Assembly (NCBI GenBank): GCA_019454045.1
Contig: SKCR01023751.1
Coordinates: forward strand, 124,001-188,000
Direction of reading: 5' to 3'
DNA length: 64,000 nt
From: Zanthoxylum bungeanum
Taxonomy: Eukaryota > Streptophyta > Magnoliopsida > Sapindales > Rutaceae
Position 1 is the first letter of the stretch, and every line of letters begins with the position of its first letter. A program made the position numbers and the translations under genes. The notes beneath the pieces were generated by a model that was not told the origin of the DNA, did not search any database, and was given only the letters and a program-made list of their open reading frames with translations. This document shows positions 51,402 to 62,755 of the stretch, in pieces.

Positions 51402-52532
51402 TGTAGGCAATGCATTTTTGCATGTGAAACCCGATGATGAGTCTCAGTTGGAGGCACTATCTTTTTTAGTTAAGGATATTACGGGAAACGATCATCGAAA
51501 GGGAATCGGTATTTCGTTAGATTTTTATTCACTTGTTTAGCGTCAAGCTCACTTGTTGGACCCCCGTTTGAAACACCTTTGGCCTAAAAAAAACCCGCAA
51601 ACCTTTTAACCTTGGCCCAAACCCACTCACCTAGCCCACACAACACCTAACCCACCAAGACAAAGCCCACACCACCACCACCTTGGCCCACACGCCCAAG
51701 GCCCTAAAAGACATCCAAATTAAATAAAATAATTAATTAAATGATATACCAACTACATAAAATATTAAAATTAAATAAAATATTAATTAAGTCATCAACC
51801 AATTAAAATCCAAAACAAATTAAATATCAATTAAATTAAATCTAAATTAAATTAAACTAATATTTAATTAAAATCTAATACCAAAATTAAAATAAATCAC
51901 TTCCTATTTAATAAATCACTCACCAATTTAAAACATTTACTCACCTAATTAGCAAATCACCTACCTAAACAAAATAAATTAAATATATTATATTCCTAAT
52001 TGAATCAAATCATGTCCCCCAATCAAATATATGTTTTCCTTTTGTGACACTAATTAGATATTACAAATCCCTATCCATGCAAACCCTAGTTGACTACTAT
52101 ATAAACAAACAACACTAAACCCTACGCTCCTCTCTCTCATTCACAATACACGGCACAAAAAAAAAATAAAAATATAAAACTAAGACATTCACGGCCAAGG
52201 GATTCACGGCCATGACATGAACAAACACCAAAACGCAAAAACCCCAAACTCCTCTCATCACTCAATCTCCACGTAAACAATAACAGTCCATGCATTAAAA
52301 CCAATCATACACAGCAACCAGGGCCTTGGCTTCAAGTTAAAAAACACAATCCCCTTCACGCATAAACCCTACGCCCAGCAGATCAATGCAGCAACAAAGG
52401 CCCTCACCAACTTCACGTAACTTAGCCAGGTGCTCACGCCAAATCATTAGCTGCGACCGACACCTAGCCCCCATACAGACACCCCCTTCACGGTAACTGC
52501 CCCTCTGCCCACTCACTCACGAAACCTGCCGC
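51402..52532 (+). repeat. 3' LTR of G2, truncated
   Basis: Matches 33537 to about 34670 of the 5' LTR, including the TATA box at 52098-52105. It breaks off within CTGCCGC at a CACTA terminus. The remaining 2.5 kb of the LTR is not found further right in the window. Confidence 0.9.
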
Positions 52533-52830
52533 CACTACAAGAAAAAAGGCTTTTACTGATACTAAATTAGTGTCAGTAAAGGGTTTTACTGACACTATAT
52601 AAATGTGTCAGTGTTGCCGCAGCCAGAAATCACTGACACTAGTTTCTAGTGTCAGTGATTCTTAGTGTCAGTAAACGTTAATACTGTAGTATCAGAAAAT
52701 TATTGACACTATGGTATCATTAATCTCTCACACTGTTTTAGTGTCAGTAAATTATTGACACTATATCATCAGTATTTAGTGATACTATAGTGTCAGTAAA
52801 TTTTGTTACTATAGTATCAATATCCGTCAA
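52533..52830. repeat. CACTA terminal and subterminal repeats
   Basis: After the terminal CACTACAAGAAAA, the words AGTGTCAGTAAA and TTACTGACACTA recur in both orientations roughly every 20-40 bases to about 52830. Such arrays are the transposase binding region in CACTA elements. Confidence 0.88.
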
Positions 52831-52901
52831 TATCTTTTAAAATTTAAAAATCGTATTATTTCACAATTATATTTCTTATTTTTTGTAATTAAATTAATCA
52901 T

Positions 52902-53600
<699 letters not shown>

Positions 53601-53625
53601 GTAATAAAGTCAAAAATTCAAGATT

Positions 53626-53872
53626 ATGAAGGCACTACAAAATGAAGCTTCAGCACTAGCAAGTGGAGCTCCAAGTGGCCTAATGACACTAAACACAACA
53701 TCAGGAAAGTCTTTGGTGATTGCATGGTTTACCCAAAGCAAGCAAGCTGACATTTGCCCGGGATTCCAGTCAGCCAATAATAAGCACTTATCAATTATTC
53801 ACATTCCTGTATCAGGTCTAAATCCCATATTTAGGTGGAGAGAGAAATATTGTTTACCCTGGTAAGTCAATA
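53626..53872 (+). pseudogene. Unidentified exon-like fragment
   Basis: A plus-strand frame of about 79 codons (ALASGAPSGLMTLNTTSGKS, later GLNPIFRWREKYCLPW) is less AT-rich than its surroundings. It runs into CCCTG|GTAAGT, a near-ideal splice donor. I do not recognise the protein, and the minus strand is also open for part of the length. It may be a third captured gene piece; the alternative is chance. Confidence 0.35.
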
Positions 53873-54068
53873 TTATCCTCTACTAAAGAGGTTTCCAAAA
53901 AATAATGACCACATCATACACAACACAATCATATGGAGAAACATCCAGAAATCTTGTGAAACTTTAATACCTATGGGACACAAGACGCTTTGAACAACAT
54001 AGTAGATTCCTAATGCAACTAAGTAAAACAAATCATCGTGTCTAAAATAATAGGGACAGAAAACATAC

Positions 54069-54466
54069 TTTGGTTGCGAAAGAAATCTTGCAAGGGGCAA
54101 GAGCTTGCTTGGGTCAATGTAGAACTTATCACCGAGCGAATATGAAGTTGCAACAATCCCTTCCATCATTTTGACAGAAAAATACTACGTGTGTAGAAAA
54201 AAAACTCAATCAAAATAGATATTACAACAAATTATCATCACAAAAACCAACAAGAGTACTCAATCAAAATAGATATTACAAAAAATTATATTAATGAAAA
54301 CCAACAAAAGTACTCACAGATTCATTAATGGGACCAAAGATTTCATCAACTTTTCCTATCTGGGTCTTGTTTTGCAGATAGATTGGAGCATTAAAGAATG
54401 GTATTTTCTCATTGGTGAGCTTCGTCACAGCATCACCTTCGCAAGCATGAAGAAAAGAAGATACCT
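54069..54466 (-). pseudogene. GAR1: GAR1 exons 2 and 3 (H/ACA snoRNP core protein), captured fragment
   Basis: GAR1 is a core protein of H/ACA snoRNPs, which guide rRNA pseudouridylation in the nucleolus. On the minus strand, exon 54466-54318 reads [20 protein letters not shown] and ends [12 protein letters not shown]. It is bounded by TTTGTAG|AG and TCT|GTGAGT. Exon 54184-54069 reads [20 protein letters not shown] then [17 protein letters not shown], bounded by CGTAG|TAT and AAA|GTATGT. Together they cover the conserved GAR1 core beta-barrel with no stop. The C-terminal Gly/Arg-rich tail is missing. The matching N-terminus lies 2.2 kb away at 56647-56766, with NOT1 exons between. Protein identity is by recognition of the conserved core and should be firm. 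Confidence 0.9.
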
Positions 54467-55011
54467 CTACAAACAACAAGAAGAAGAAGAATAGTTATAA
54501 CAAAATAATCAAAAACAATATTCAAGCATTTTGAAAGCAATTACATTACAAGCAAAATTTCCATTACTTTTTAACCTTTCAAAACAATAAAAACACTTCC
54601 AGGTTATTGACCAAAATCAGGTCTTTATAACTTGTTTCTCTTCAGTTTAATAAACCCATCATTTTTTTTCCTCCATTTTCGAAACTCACAATATCACAAA
54701 CACCCAAAAGAAGCAAAAAAAATTTAACATTTTTCCCTCTATTTTCTCAGCAACCAAACAAGAAAGGGTATCAAGCATGTTTAAGGATAGGGTTTGCAAG
54801 CAAGATGATAATAGAAGATTAAACATATATTGAAAAATATTGAGTTGAAACTGCCATAAATGAAAAAACACTGGAGATAGTAATGACAATATACTAGATA
54901 ACACGATTCAGTGGAAGATGAGACCCTATTAAATGATAAACCACAGTACACTACAATTCCTTCGATGACTTCAAGTGGTTGGTGTATACTTTCTTCACTG
55001 AGTAAACAAAC
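54467..55011 (-). other. Intron-like spacer between NOT1 and GAR1 pieces
   Basis: AT-rich DNA with no exon. It should contain the junction between NOT1 intron and GAR1 intron sequence, but I cannot place it. Confidence 0.5.
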
Positions 55012-56646
55012 CTTTAAAACAAGCTCTTTTGTTGTTTGAGTGGCTATTGAAACACTGCGTTGAACAATGCCAGAAACAATCTCTTTGATAGCCCTGTCCA
55101 TTGCAATTGGAACCACTCTGCAACACATGAAATGTAGGGAGTCTCACACAGATACAAGCTATTGTGCTTAACAAAATATAAAGTAATAAAATAGCAACAA
55201 TTTCAAACCTCTGAAAGTGTAAGTGCAATCCCAAGGCAGTGAGTTTCTGGTTGATAATAACATGAGTTCTAATATTAGGTATTCGTGTTGAAGGCTGCAA
55301 CAGAAGAACATCCACTGTCAATATAGGAGTCAATTGGTTCTTACTACACCAAAGGACAAAAACAGGACCATACCTGACTAACAGAGAAAGGAGACTGGGA
55401 TTTAGTTTCTTGAAACAGGCCTTGTGCAGAAGGAAGCTGATCAGATATGCCAAGAGCTGCTAGCTTTTCATCCTCCATCAATGTACCAGAAGAAAGACGA
55501 AGAGGAGCCACAAACTATAACCAGGAAAAAATTGATAATACAAAGCTTTGAGATGCAGTTAATTATCTGGTAGCATCCAATGAAAAAACACCAAACCAGT
55601 GTAAACCTGAGACAATAAATGTGTAGGGCCACCAGAATTAGGCGGGCCGGAAACCTCAAGCGGCAAATCAATGTGACTTATAGGAGAAATTATTCCTGAT
55701 TTAACTTCTGGAACTAGCTGAGGTTGTGATGCTCCAACATCTTTATTAGAAAAATCAGGATTCCCTTCAATTTCTCTTTTCCGATCCATGAGAAGAGAAG
55801 TGGGTGTAATGTCCTTCATATCTACACCAAGGTTCTTCAATAGAACCTGAAACAACACAAGAAATGTGCATGCATCACTCCGAACAGCACCAACGTTATG
55901 TCTTATTAAATGCGTGTTATCCAAGGATTGAGCAAAAATATCTTCATACCTCTATGTCAAACTTGAGGTTCATTTTGAGGTTTGGCATTGAATATATCTC
56001 AGAAAGTAATCCAAGAATTGCCATAGTCCAAGGATTGGGAGGTTGATATGCTAGACTGCTTTGGCATGGTTCCAGAATCTGCAGCAAGAAATACAATGTA
56101 AAAATAAAAAAACTTTACGGTTGAGAAGGCAAAATAATCAAATTTAAGAACACGACCTTTGAAGTAAATGGAATGACAGCAATCATCAAGCCCTTCTCAT
56201 ATGCCTGCCGACAAAAGAATATATTCGTGTAAATCAAGTGATAAACAACAAAGAGGCCATAAATATTTTCTAAAAATGCCTTATAAAACTGCCTAAAAAG
56301 AAGGATCTTTGAGGGATAAATAAAATATAATAGATGAAACAGTGACACATCTACCTCTATAATCAATGATTTGGGATCTATTTCACGAGCCCTTAAAACT
56401 TGATTTCTTCCGATTGTCAACTTCCCAAGCCAGGTACCCAAATTTTTAAGCAATGAACGCTCTTCTGAACTTGATTTAATAAGCTCTGATCCTAATAGAA
56501 CCTATAAGAATATGAAAAACGCAACAATTATTTCTCGATTTTCGTAAATAAATTTAAATATGTAGCTAAGGTAATTATAGACAAAAACCTTGCAGTTTTC
56601 ATATGTGGCCTGGACGATCTCTTTATTCAAAGCCTTTAGGGAAACC
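55012..56646 (-). pseudogene. NOT1: NOT1 (CCR4-NOT scaffold) fragment of eight exons
   Basis: NOT1 is the scaffold of the CCR4-NOT deadenylase. Minus-strand exons: about 56646-56589 (KALNKEIVQATYENCK), 56501-56355 (SSSEERSLLKNLGTWLGKLT...), 56204-56157 (AYEKGLMIAVIPFTSK), 56078-55950 (ILEPCQSSLAYQPPNPWTM...), 55846-55607 (LKNLGVDMKDITPTSLL...), 55514-55374 (LSSGTLMEDEKLAALG...), 55294-55209 (THVIINQKLTALGLHLHFQ) and 55117-55012 (VVPIAMDRAIKEIVSGIVQR...). All eight are open. Every internal intron has GT and AG ends, and exon phases agree, for example the Arg codon split AG|A at 55209/55117. The piece spans the CAF1-binding MIF4G domain and the start of the DUF3819 region, only a small part of the large protein. 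It is captured genomic DNA, not a retrocopy. Confidence 0.92.
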
Positions 56647-56766
56647 ACCACCACCGCGGCCGCCTCCACCAAAACGGCCACCTCCACCAAAACGGCCGCC
56701 ACCTCGTCCACCGCGGCCGCCGTCTCTTCCTCCCCTGAAACCGCCTCCTCCTCTCGGGGGTCTCAT
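56647..56766 (-). pseudogene. GAR1: GAR1 N-terminal exon, Gly/Arg-rich, fused out of frame to NOT1
   Basis: The minus strand from ATG at 56766 reads MRPPRGGGGFRGGRDGGRGG and continues as RFGGGG repeats, the N-terminal GAR domain of plant GAR1. Near 56645 it passes into NOT1 text. In the GAR1 frame the fusion reads FPKGFE and stops at 56623-56625, giving 47 residues. The NOT1 frame is one base off. The fusion point therefore lies in or at the end of GAR1 exon 1. Confidence 0.88.
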
Positions 56767-56856
56767 TTTTTTATCTGTGTTTTGGTTGATTTTAGGAGAA
56801 GACTTCAATGGAAGCAGTGTTACTGCGAGTTTGTGACTATTAGAAGACTTTTGAGC

Positions 56857-56878
56857 TTAGGGTTTTAATTTAGGGTTT
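56857..56878 (-). promoter_or_regulatory. Two telo-box motifs upstream of the GAR1 start
   Basis: On the minus strand AAACCCTAA occurs twice (56870-56878 and 56857-56865), about 90-110 bases before the GAR1 ATG. Telo-boxes are common in plant promoters and 5' UTRs of ribosome-biogenesis genes, which fits GAR1. So part of the GAR1 5' region was carried along. Confidence 0.65.
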
Positions 56879-57254
56879 TGAAGTGGGTCATTCGTTGCTA
56901 AATGACCATAATATCCCCTGCTTTTCAATCCACCCATTTTTTTTTAAATTTTAAATTTTAATTGCATAAAAAACATTTGCATGTATGGACTCTTAACAGG
57001 ACTTGAAGCTTTTGAAGGTTGATAATCGAAGTTTGAACTGCTTATTGCTTACCGAGGACTGAGGAGAGACCGACTAACGAGAGTAAAAATTGAAGCCATT
57101 GAAGGTTGATAATTGATAGGATGTACTGGATTTTGTTTAGATTTTAGAAATTACAAATGAGAGATTCATATTTGAGAGTAGAGAATGGGGAAACAAAGGC
57201 TGCGCGATGAAAAAAAAGGTGGGAATGAGAGGAACCCTAAATTACTAAGATTGA
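56879..57254 (-). other. Probable GAR1 upstream region
   Basis: No gene or TE motif. By position it should be captured GAR1 promoter DNA, or rearranged CACTA sequence. The word TTGAAGCxxTTGAAGGTTGATAAT occurs near 57007 and 57088, an imperfect direct repeat. Confidence 0.4.
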
Positions 57255-57429
57255 TTTGGTAACTACGGTTCAGGCTTTCAAGCGGATGAGAAAATTTAAG
57301 TTGAAGTTGAACCCTACCAAATGTGATTTTGGGGTGTGTGCAAGTAACTTCCTGAGTTTTCTAGTATACCAACGGGGGATTGAGATTGATTCTAATAAAT
57401 CTCGAGCAATCACTAAAGCCAATCACTAA
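57255..57429 (+). pseudogene. Ty3/gypsy reverse transcriptase fragment
   Basis: One open plus-strand frame reads VQAFKRMRKFKLKLNPTKCD, then FGVCASNFLSFLVYQRGIEI and DSNKSRAITKA. This is the segment after the catalytic YVDD in gypsy RT (LNPxKCxFGV...RGIEI). Fifty-odd codons remain, cut on both sides. It is too diverged to assign to G1 or G2. Confidence 0.85.
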
Positions 57430-57430
57430 A

Positions 57431-59251
57431 CCATAGCGTCACTGTTGGTAAAAGACATTGTGTTTTTGTACAAAATTAACTATGTAGTAATGAAATTGCC
57501 TTTTACCGTCTTGTAATTTATTTACTTTGATATATAAATGGTAAAAGTCCATATGATTAGTTCCGGATTGAGATGATATGAGACAGTATCAATCAATAAA
57601 GGTTTAATCATTAAATATCCCTAGTCGTAGTATTATCGAGATTGGACATCGATAATGCGGAATAGACTAGTATTGCACTTGTGCGCGTTGTGAGGGCATA
57701 ACGTTATAGTTCTCATATATTTAAGTATTGAATACTTATGCATGTGCGATAGGAGGTTGTGTTTTTCCGATGGTACGGAAAATAGCTTCGCTCTGGATAG
57801 ACCCCGCGGAATCCCATTGGTAGTATGTATATGTGTCTATGGGAGTCCGCTTCAGGGTAGGTGTATTTGGTTTTAACTTGAGACTTGCATCGCTAGTACT
57901 TGCGACAATCGGTAAACTTTGGTTTTGGTCATCCAGGGCTTTAACAGGTTCTGTGTACGCCTCTTATGGGTTTATTGAGAATTGTAGTGTATTGGATGTG
58001 ATGTCAACGCAGGGATTCAGAAATGGTTCTCTATTATGTTGCAACCATCGGGATAATATGACAATGTCATGATTATCCGATTCAAATAGACTAGTTGCTT
58101 GACATCCGATATGTGCTTCGTACGGGGCAAACACTTTTTCCAGCCCCAGCCTTGCACGTGACATCCGATACTGGATCTCAATACACAATACTATGGTATA
58201 CTATGCCTGTTATAGATCGTATATTCCATTAAGAATATTTCTTTAGAATTGGGTCACTTTGGTAGAAGCCAACCTTGTCTCGTAAATGGTAAAAACGTAG
58301 TACGAGGTACGTACGTGTTCGGATAGTCCGATGACCGTATTTACTGCCAACATATCCAGGGATTTCTTGGGCCGCTTCCCGAAGATTCACCGATGACGTA
58401 TGATTAGAGCTAAATTAATTTGGGATTAATTATGGAGAGACTTTATCTTGGATAAAGTACCATTTGAAGAGAGAGAAAGATTATTTTGGAATTAATCGTT
58501 AAAATAATATATTCGATATGTTATTCGGAATTAGATTTCGACGCGGAATTGAAATTAGATTTTAATTTGGGCAAACGAGTTAATTTAGAATTAATTCCTT
58601 AGCGACGTGAATAGTAATTTTGCTATGCTTAATTATTTAATTAAATTCGATTTAATTACGTCGCGACGGAAGTTTGTTAATTCGGAATTAGCGAACCCGA
58701 GCCCAGGAGTGTTTGCGGGCCCACTCACATTCGGAATCTAGTGGGGCCCATATGTCACATCAACCATCACATCACATGTCACCTTTATTACTTTAGGTTG
58801 ATGTGTTTAGGTGTAGTTGTTGGTGAAAGTGTGTAATACACTCCAAATTGATAATTTGTACATTATTATTATTGATTTTGGAAATCAAAAAAACACACAC
58901 TTCACTTTGCTTCTCTCTTGGCCGAAACTTGTGAATGTTTTACTCTCCCCATTTCTTTCATTTGTTGACCGAATTTGAAGGAAATTCAAGGAGAATTTTT
59001 GTTGCAAAAATTCTCAAAGAGCTAACACTCTTCAAGGATCATCAAGAGGTGATAGAGAAACCAATTCAAGAGCTTGGAAAGACAAAACAAAGCTTGGAGC
59101 TTTTGATTTCATCTTGGCCGAATCCTTGGAGCTTTTGGAGGAGCGATTTTAGCATTTGACGCATCCGAAATCCGTTCAATGTAAGTGTATTTCCGCCTTC
59201 ATTCATGATTTTATGCTTATTTGATCTTGGGACTAATCATAGAAACCAACA
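57431..59251 (+). repeat. 5' LTR of element C, missing its first bases
   Basis: Homology with the A, B and solo LTRs begins at CCATAGCGTCACT; the expected opening TGTTGGACAGTTATGA is absent. The end is AGAAACCAACA at 59251. It is most like the solo LTR at 12154-14336. Confidence 0.85.
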
Positions 59252-59252
59252 A

Positions 59253-59265
59253 TGGTATCAAAGCC
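59253..59265 (+). other. Primer binding site of element C
   Basis: TGGTATCAAAGCC one base after the LTR end; initiator-Met type. Confidence 0.85.
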
Positions 59266-61480
59266 AAAAATGAGCATGAAATGTATTCGGGTAAAATTTG
59301 GGGAAAATCAATGTGAGCATGATTTGATTAAATTGAATTATTGAGTATGCTTGTATGTTGATAAATTGAGGTTAGATTGGATCGATTTCAGTAAATATTA
59401 ATTGGATCAATTTTTTGCCCCTTGAATGGCTTGGCCGAATCATGTTGCTACCCTAGGCTCTTGGAATTTTCTGTTTTGATGATCATTGGATGACTTGAAA
59501 CGAATTGGAAATTTCGATTTGTAATTCGATCGGATTGAAAAACGAAATCGGAAAAAAATCCTTACCTTGGCCGAGAGTTAAATGGCATGTATAGACTTGA
59601 TTTTTTGAATAAAAAATGTTGGACATGTGTTGATGATGAAAAGTATGATTAATGGTTAGATTAGTATTTTGGAAATATTGATTTAAAAGATTAATCATGA
59701 CTTTACACTTTAATTAATTAAGTTATAAAATTTGAAATTTTAAAATTTGATTAATGGGCTTAATTATGAATTGGGCTTGAAAATGTTATATTTGGGCATA
59801 ATGGGCTTGGTTGGGCCAAGTTGGTTTAGGACAATTGGATTGGATTCAAATTGGGCCTAAATCATTCCATTAAGTCCAAATGTAATAAATGTACTTTAAA
59901 AGTTTAATTGGGCCTTATGGACTTAACATTATTTTCTTGGCAAATGAGGGTGATTCCTTACTTGGGCTTGGTAATTTGGTTTGACCCGTATTGACCAAAG
60001 CCCATGCCTTATGAAATCAATTGAAAGCTCATCGGACTTTAATTAAACGAACATTGGATGTTAGTTGGGCTTTGAGACCCGATAAGGTTAGATTTGGACT
60101 TTAAGTCGTTAAAGCGCATTAAAAAGTGTAAATATTTAATTTGGAATTAAATAAATGAATTAGTATTGAATACGACTTAAATTAGATTTAACGAGTAGTT
60201 CGATATAATTCAAGAATTCTACTTTGAATACTTTTTCGCAATCTAGTTGGACTCGCACAAAATCAAACCGTTGTTTGAACATTGGATGATCACATAATTC
60301 AAAGACTAATTAATTGGATTAGATTGGTTGAATTGCATGCTATGAATGAATATATGGATGCGTTGAATGAATAGCGTATATCGAATGGATATTAGAAGAG
60401 AAAGGGCAATTTTAGAAATTATTGTAAATTTGGAATTTATAAATTGGACCTGTGTGTCTAGCCTTATCTCTCATTATTCTTTGTATTATCTTCTCACGTA
60501 ATTCCCCTCAATGTAATGAGGTTTCTATTATTATATTATGTAATTGGGTAGAAGTAGAATAGTGCTAGCCGGGGAGAGGAAATTGAGTGATTTGTTCTAG
60601 GAACAATCTGTTTAAATATCCATCCGCATATCATTATTAATTTACTTTCCGCGCCTTATGATGTTTTAGAAGCATGCTTAAGAGTGTATGATGAGACCTT
60701 AACAAAGATAATAAATTGGTTGCCAATTTACCGAAAAACCCTCAAAACATATTAAGCGTTTTTCCTTCCGTTGATTGATTCTTACTCAAGATCCAAAGTT
60801 GGTATTGGTTTATTGGCCAAAGTCAAGACCTTTGTCAATTACGAATGTGTTTGAATCATGAGAGCTTTGTTCCATATCGGTGTCTTGTCCAAGTCATGAT
60901 TTGTTGGCCAAAGTCAAGTCACTTCTTGTCCATCGACATTGATTACGAAGCTTTCCATGTCAATGGGTCCACTTAACTGGAATCATTAAGCTTGTTGTGC
61001 CAAAGCCAAGGCTTAGTTGATTTAGAGGAAAAAGGTTAGGAAAATATATTGGATATATTGGCATATATATTATATATATGTTTCGGACTTGGATGTCCAC
61101 CTACCGGATCTAGGAATTGGATGAGATCCAATTGATCTTCAAGATCTACCTAGTTAAATATCATACAGCTTGTTGGCCAAAGTCAAAATTGTGTGTTATT
61201 TAACGGTATCCTAGCCTACTAGGAAACTGGGTTTCCCGAGTACTCAACAGAGGGTTAGAGGCTCGCCGAAAAATAGTGGGAGGCTAGTATTGAATTTTTA
61301 ATTTCGTTCAGATACATAGCTTTACGAGCTTTCAAATTATTTCGTCAAAATTATTTTTTTAGTTGGACTAATATAATGTTATTTTTCTTATAACAGTTAG
61401 ACTATACCCTATATCGTTGATTAGATAGTTGGACTATCGTAATCAGGATGACATGAAAGGGAAATGTCCAAGACATTATC
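59266..61480 (+). other. Long leader of element C
   Basis: Colinear with the leaders of A and B. TTGGCCAAAGTCAAG occurs at 60813-60827 and 60904-60918, with one changed base at 61173-61187. No gene supported. Confidence 0.7.
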
Positions 61481-62290
61481 ATGGGTGAAAACGCCTTTAA
61501 GGGCACGAACTTTGCCGATTGGGAAATGAATCTAAGGATAGTCCTTGGAGCCGAGAGGCTGCTGTATACTATACAGACACCTATTGGGCCTAAACCTAAA
61601 CCTGATCAGTTACTTGAGCTGGAGCTTTGGAAGACTCACTGCGATGACAATGATACTGCTCAGTCTATTATGCTTGCTTCTATGACTCAGCATTTTCGTC
61701 GACAGAACAGGGACTTGGATCCTTATAACATGTTGATGAGATTGCACGATCTTCACCGTTCAAACAAAAGAACGCAAAGATATGAGTTGTAAAAGAAGCT
61801 CTTCCGTTCACGTATGTCAAAAGGCATGTCAGTTGAGTCTCATGTGGCACAGATGATTGCTGACATAGATGAACTAGCTCAGATGGGGATAGTCTTAGAG
61901 GCTGAGACTACTATAGATTTGATCTTGCAGTCTCTCCCTGACAGCTTGAGACAATTCATCATAAACTATAATTTGATGAACACTAATGATACTCTTGGGG
62001 AGTTGTTGTCAATTCTCAAGGAAGTTGAGTAGGAGCTACTTAAGGGCAATAAGTGCGAGGCGCACTTTGCTTCGACATCTCAGACACCGAGGGCTGGGCC
62101 CAAGGCGACTGGAGGTGTGAAGAAGAAGAAGCATAAGAGAAAGGGAACGGTCAAATTGTCAAAGGCTTCTGGGAAGCCTAAGGAAAAATCTCAGGATGTA
62201 TGCCTCCATTGCGGCAAGCGGGTTCAATGGAAGCGTGACTGCCGCGAGTACAAGGCGCTCCAGAAGGAGATTAAAGCAGGCCAGGCACCG
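61481..62290 (+). pseudogene. Copia gag of element C with altered zinc knuckle
   Basis: From ATG 61481 the text reads FADWEMNLRIVLGAERLLYT, later QSLPDSLRQFIINYN and LGELLSILKEVE, the Copia gag core. Stops interrupt it at 61790-61792 (TAA) and 62030-62032 (TAG). A Lys-rich stretch precedes the knuckle CLHCGKRVQWKRDC. The normal pattern is C-X2-C-X4-H-X4-C, so the His is Gln here and metal binding is probably lost. It is homologous to gag of D but distant. Confidence 0.88.
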
Positions 62291-62755
62291 GCTACATGTA
62301 TGTTTGTTATTGAAATAAACATGACTACTTCTAGTTTTAAAAATTGGATTTTTGATTCTGGTTGTGTTACTTACATATGCACTGATGTGCAGGATCTATG
62401 GATTAGCAGGAGACTGGCCTCAGGGGAGATTGATGTACGCGTCGGAAATGAGGCACCAGTTGCCGTTTTGGCCGTTGGCACTTTTGTTTTAGAACTGCCC
62501 TCGGGGCATGTACTTGAACTTAATGACTGATATTATGTACATAGTTTGACTAGGAATATTATTTCTGTATCTTTGTTAACCCAATGTGGATATACTTTTG
62601 TATTCAAGAACGCTGGGTGTTTTGTGTATAAAAATGATGTAGAAATTTGCACTGCTGTTGCAAATAATGGTCTTTATATTTTGAATATAAATCAATCTCA
62701 AACATATAACATAACAAACAAAAGGCTCAAAATGAGTAACAAAGATGAAACTTAA
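62291..62755 (+). pseudogene. Copia protease of element C
   Basis: Same frame as gag. The active site reads WIFDSGCVTYIC with the D-S-G triad intact, then FVLELPSGHVLELND, a TGA at 62528-62530 where a Cys codon is usual before YYV, then LTRNIISVSLL. It ends at TAA 62753-62755 just before WHCRLGHI. Confidence 0.85.

Larger units (their letters stand above)
33537..52532 (+). mobile_element. Ogre/Tat-like Ty3/gypsy element G2 with gag only, 3' LTR truncated
   Basis: A 3.68-kb 5' LTR (33537-37215) is followed by a tRNA-Arg primer site, a leader, gag, a scrap of the pol end, tandem arrays, a polypurine tract and a matching 3' LTR (from 51402). Long LTRs, an Arg-tRNA primer and satellite-like arrays before the 3' LTR are known traits of the Ogre/Tat group. 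Protease, RT, RNase H and nearly all of integrase are absent, so it depends on other elements. Copia B (41051-51112) sits in the 3' array. The 3' LTR stops at 52532, where a CACTA end begins. Confidence 0.85.

Noticed and set aside
55864..56868. Plus-strand frames including a Pro-rich 77-codon ORF at 56603-56836
   Set aside because: Antisense shadows of the GAR1 Gly/Arg exon and NOT1 exons; the minus-strand reading matches known proteins.
56900..57260. Search for the CACTA right terminus
   Set aside because: No CTTGTAGTG end and no AGTGTCAGTAA repeats were found here, so no right boundary was called.
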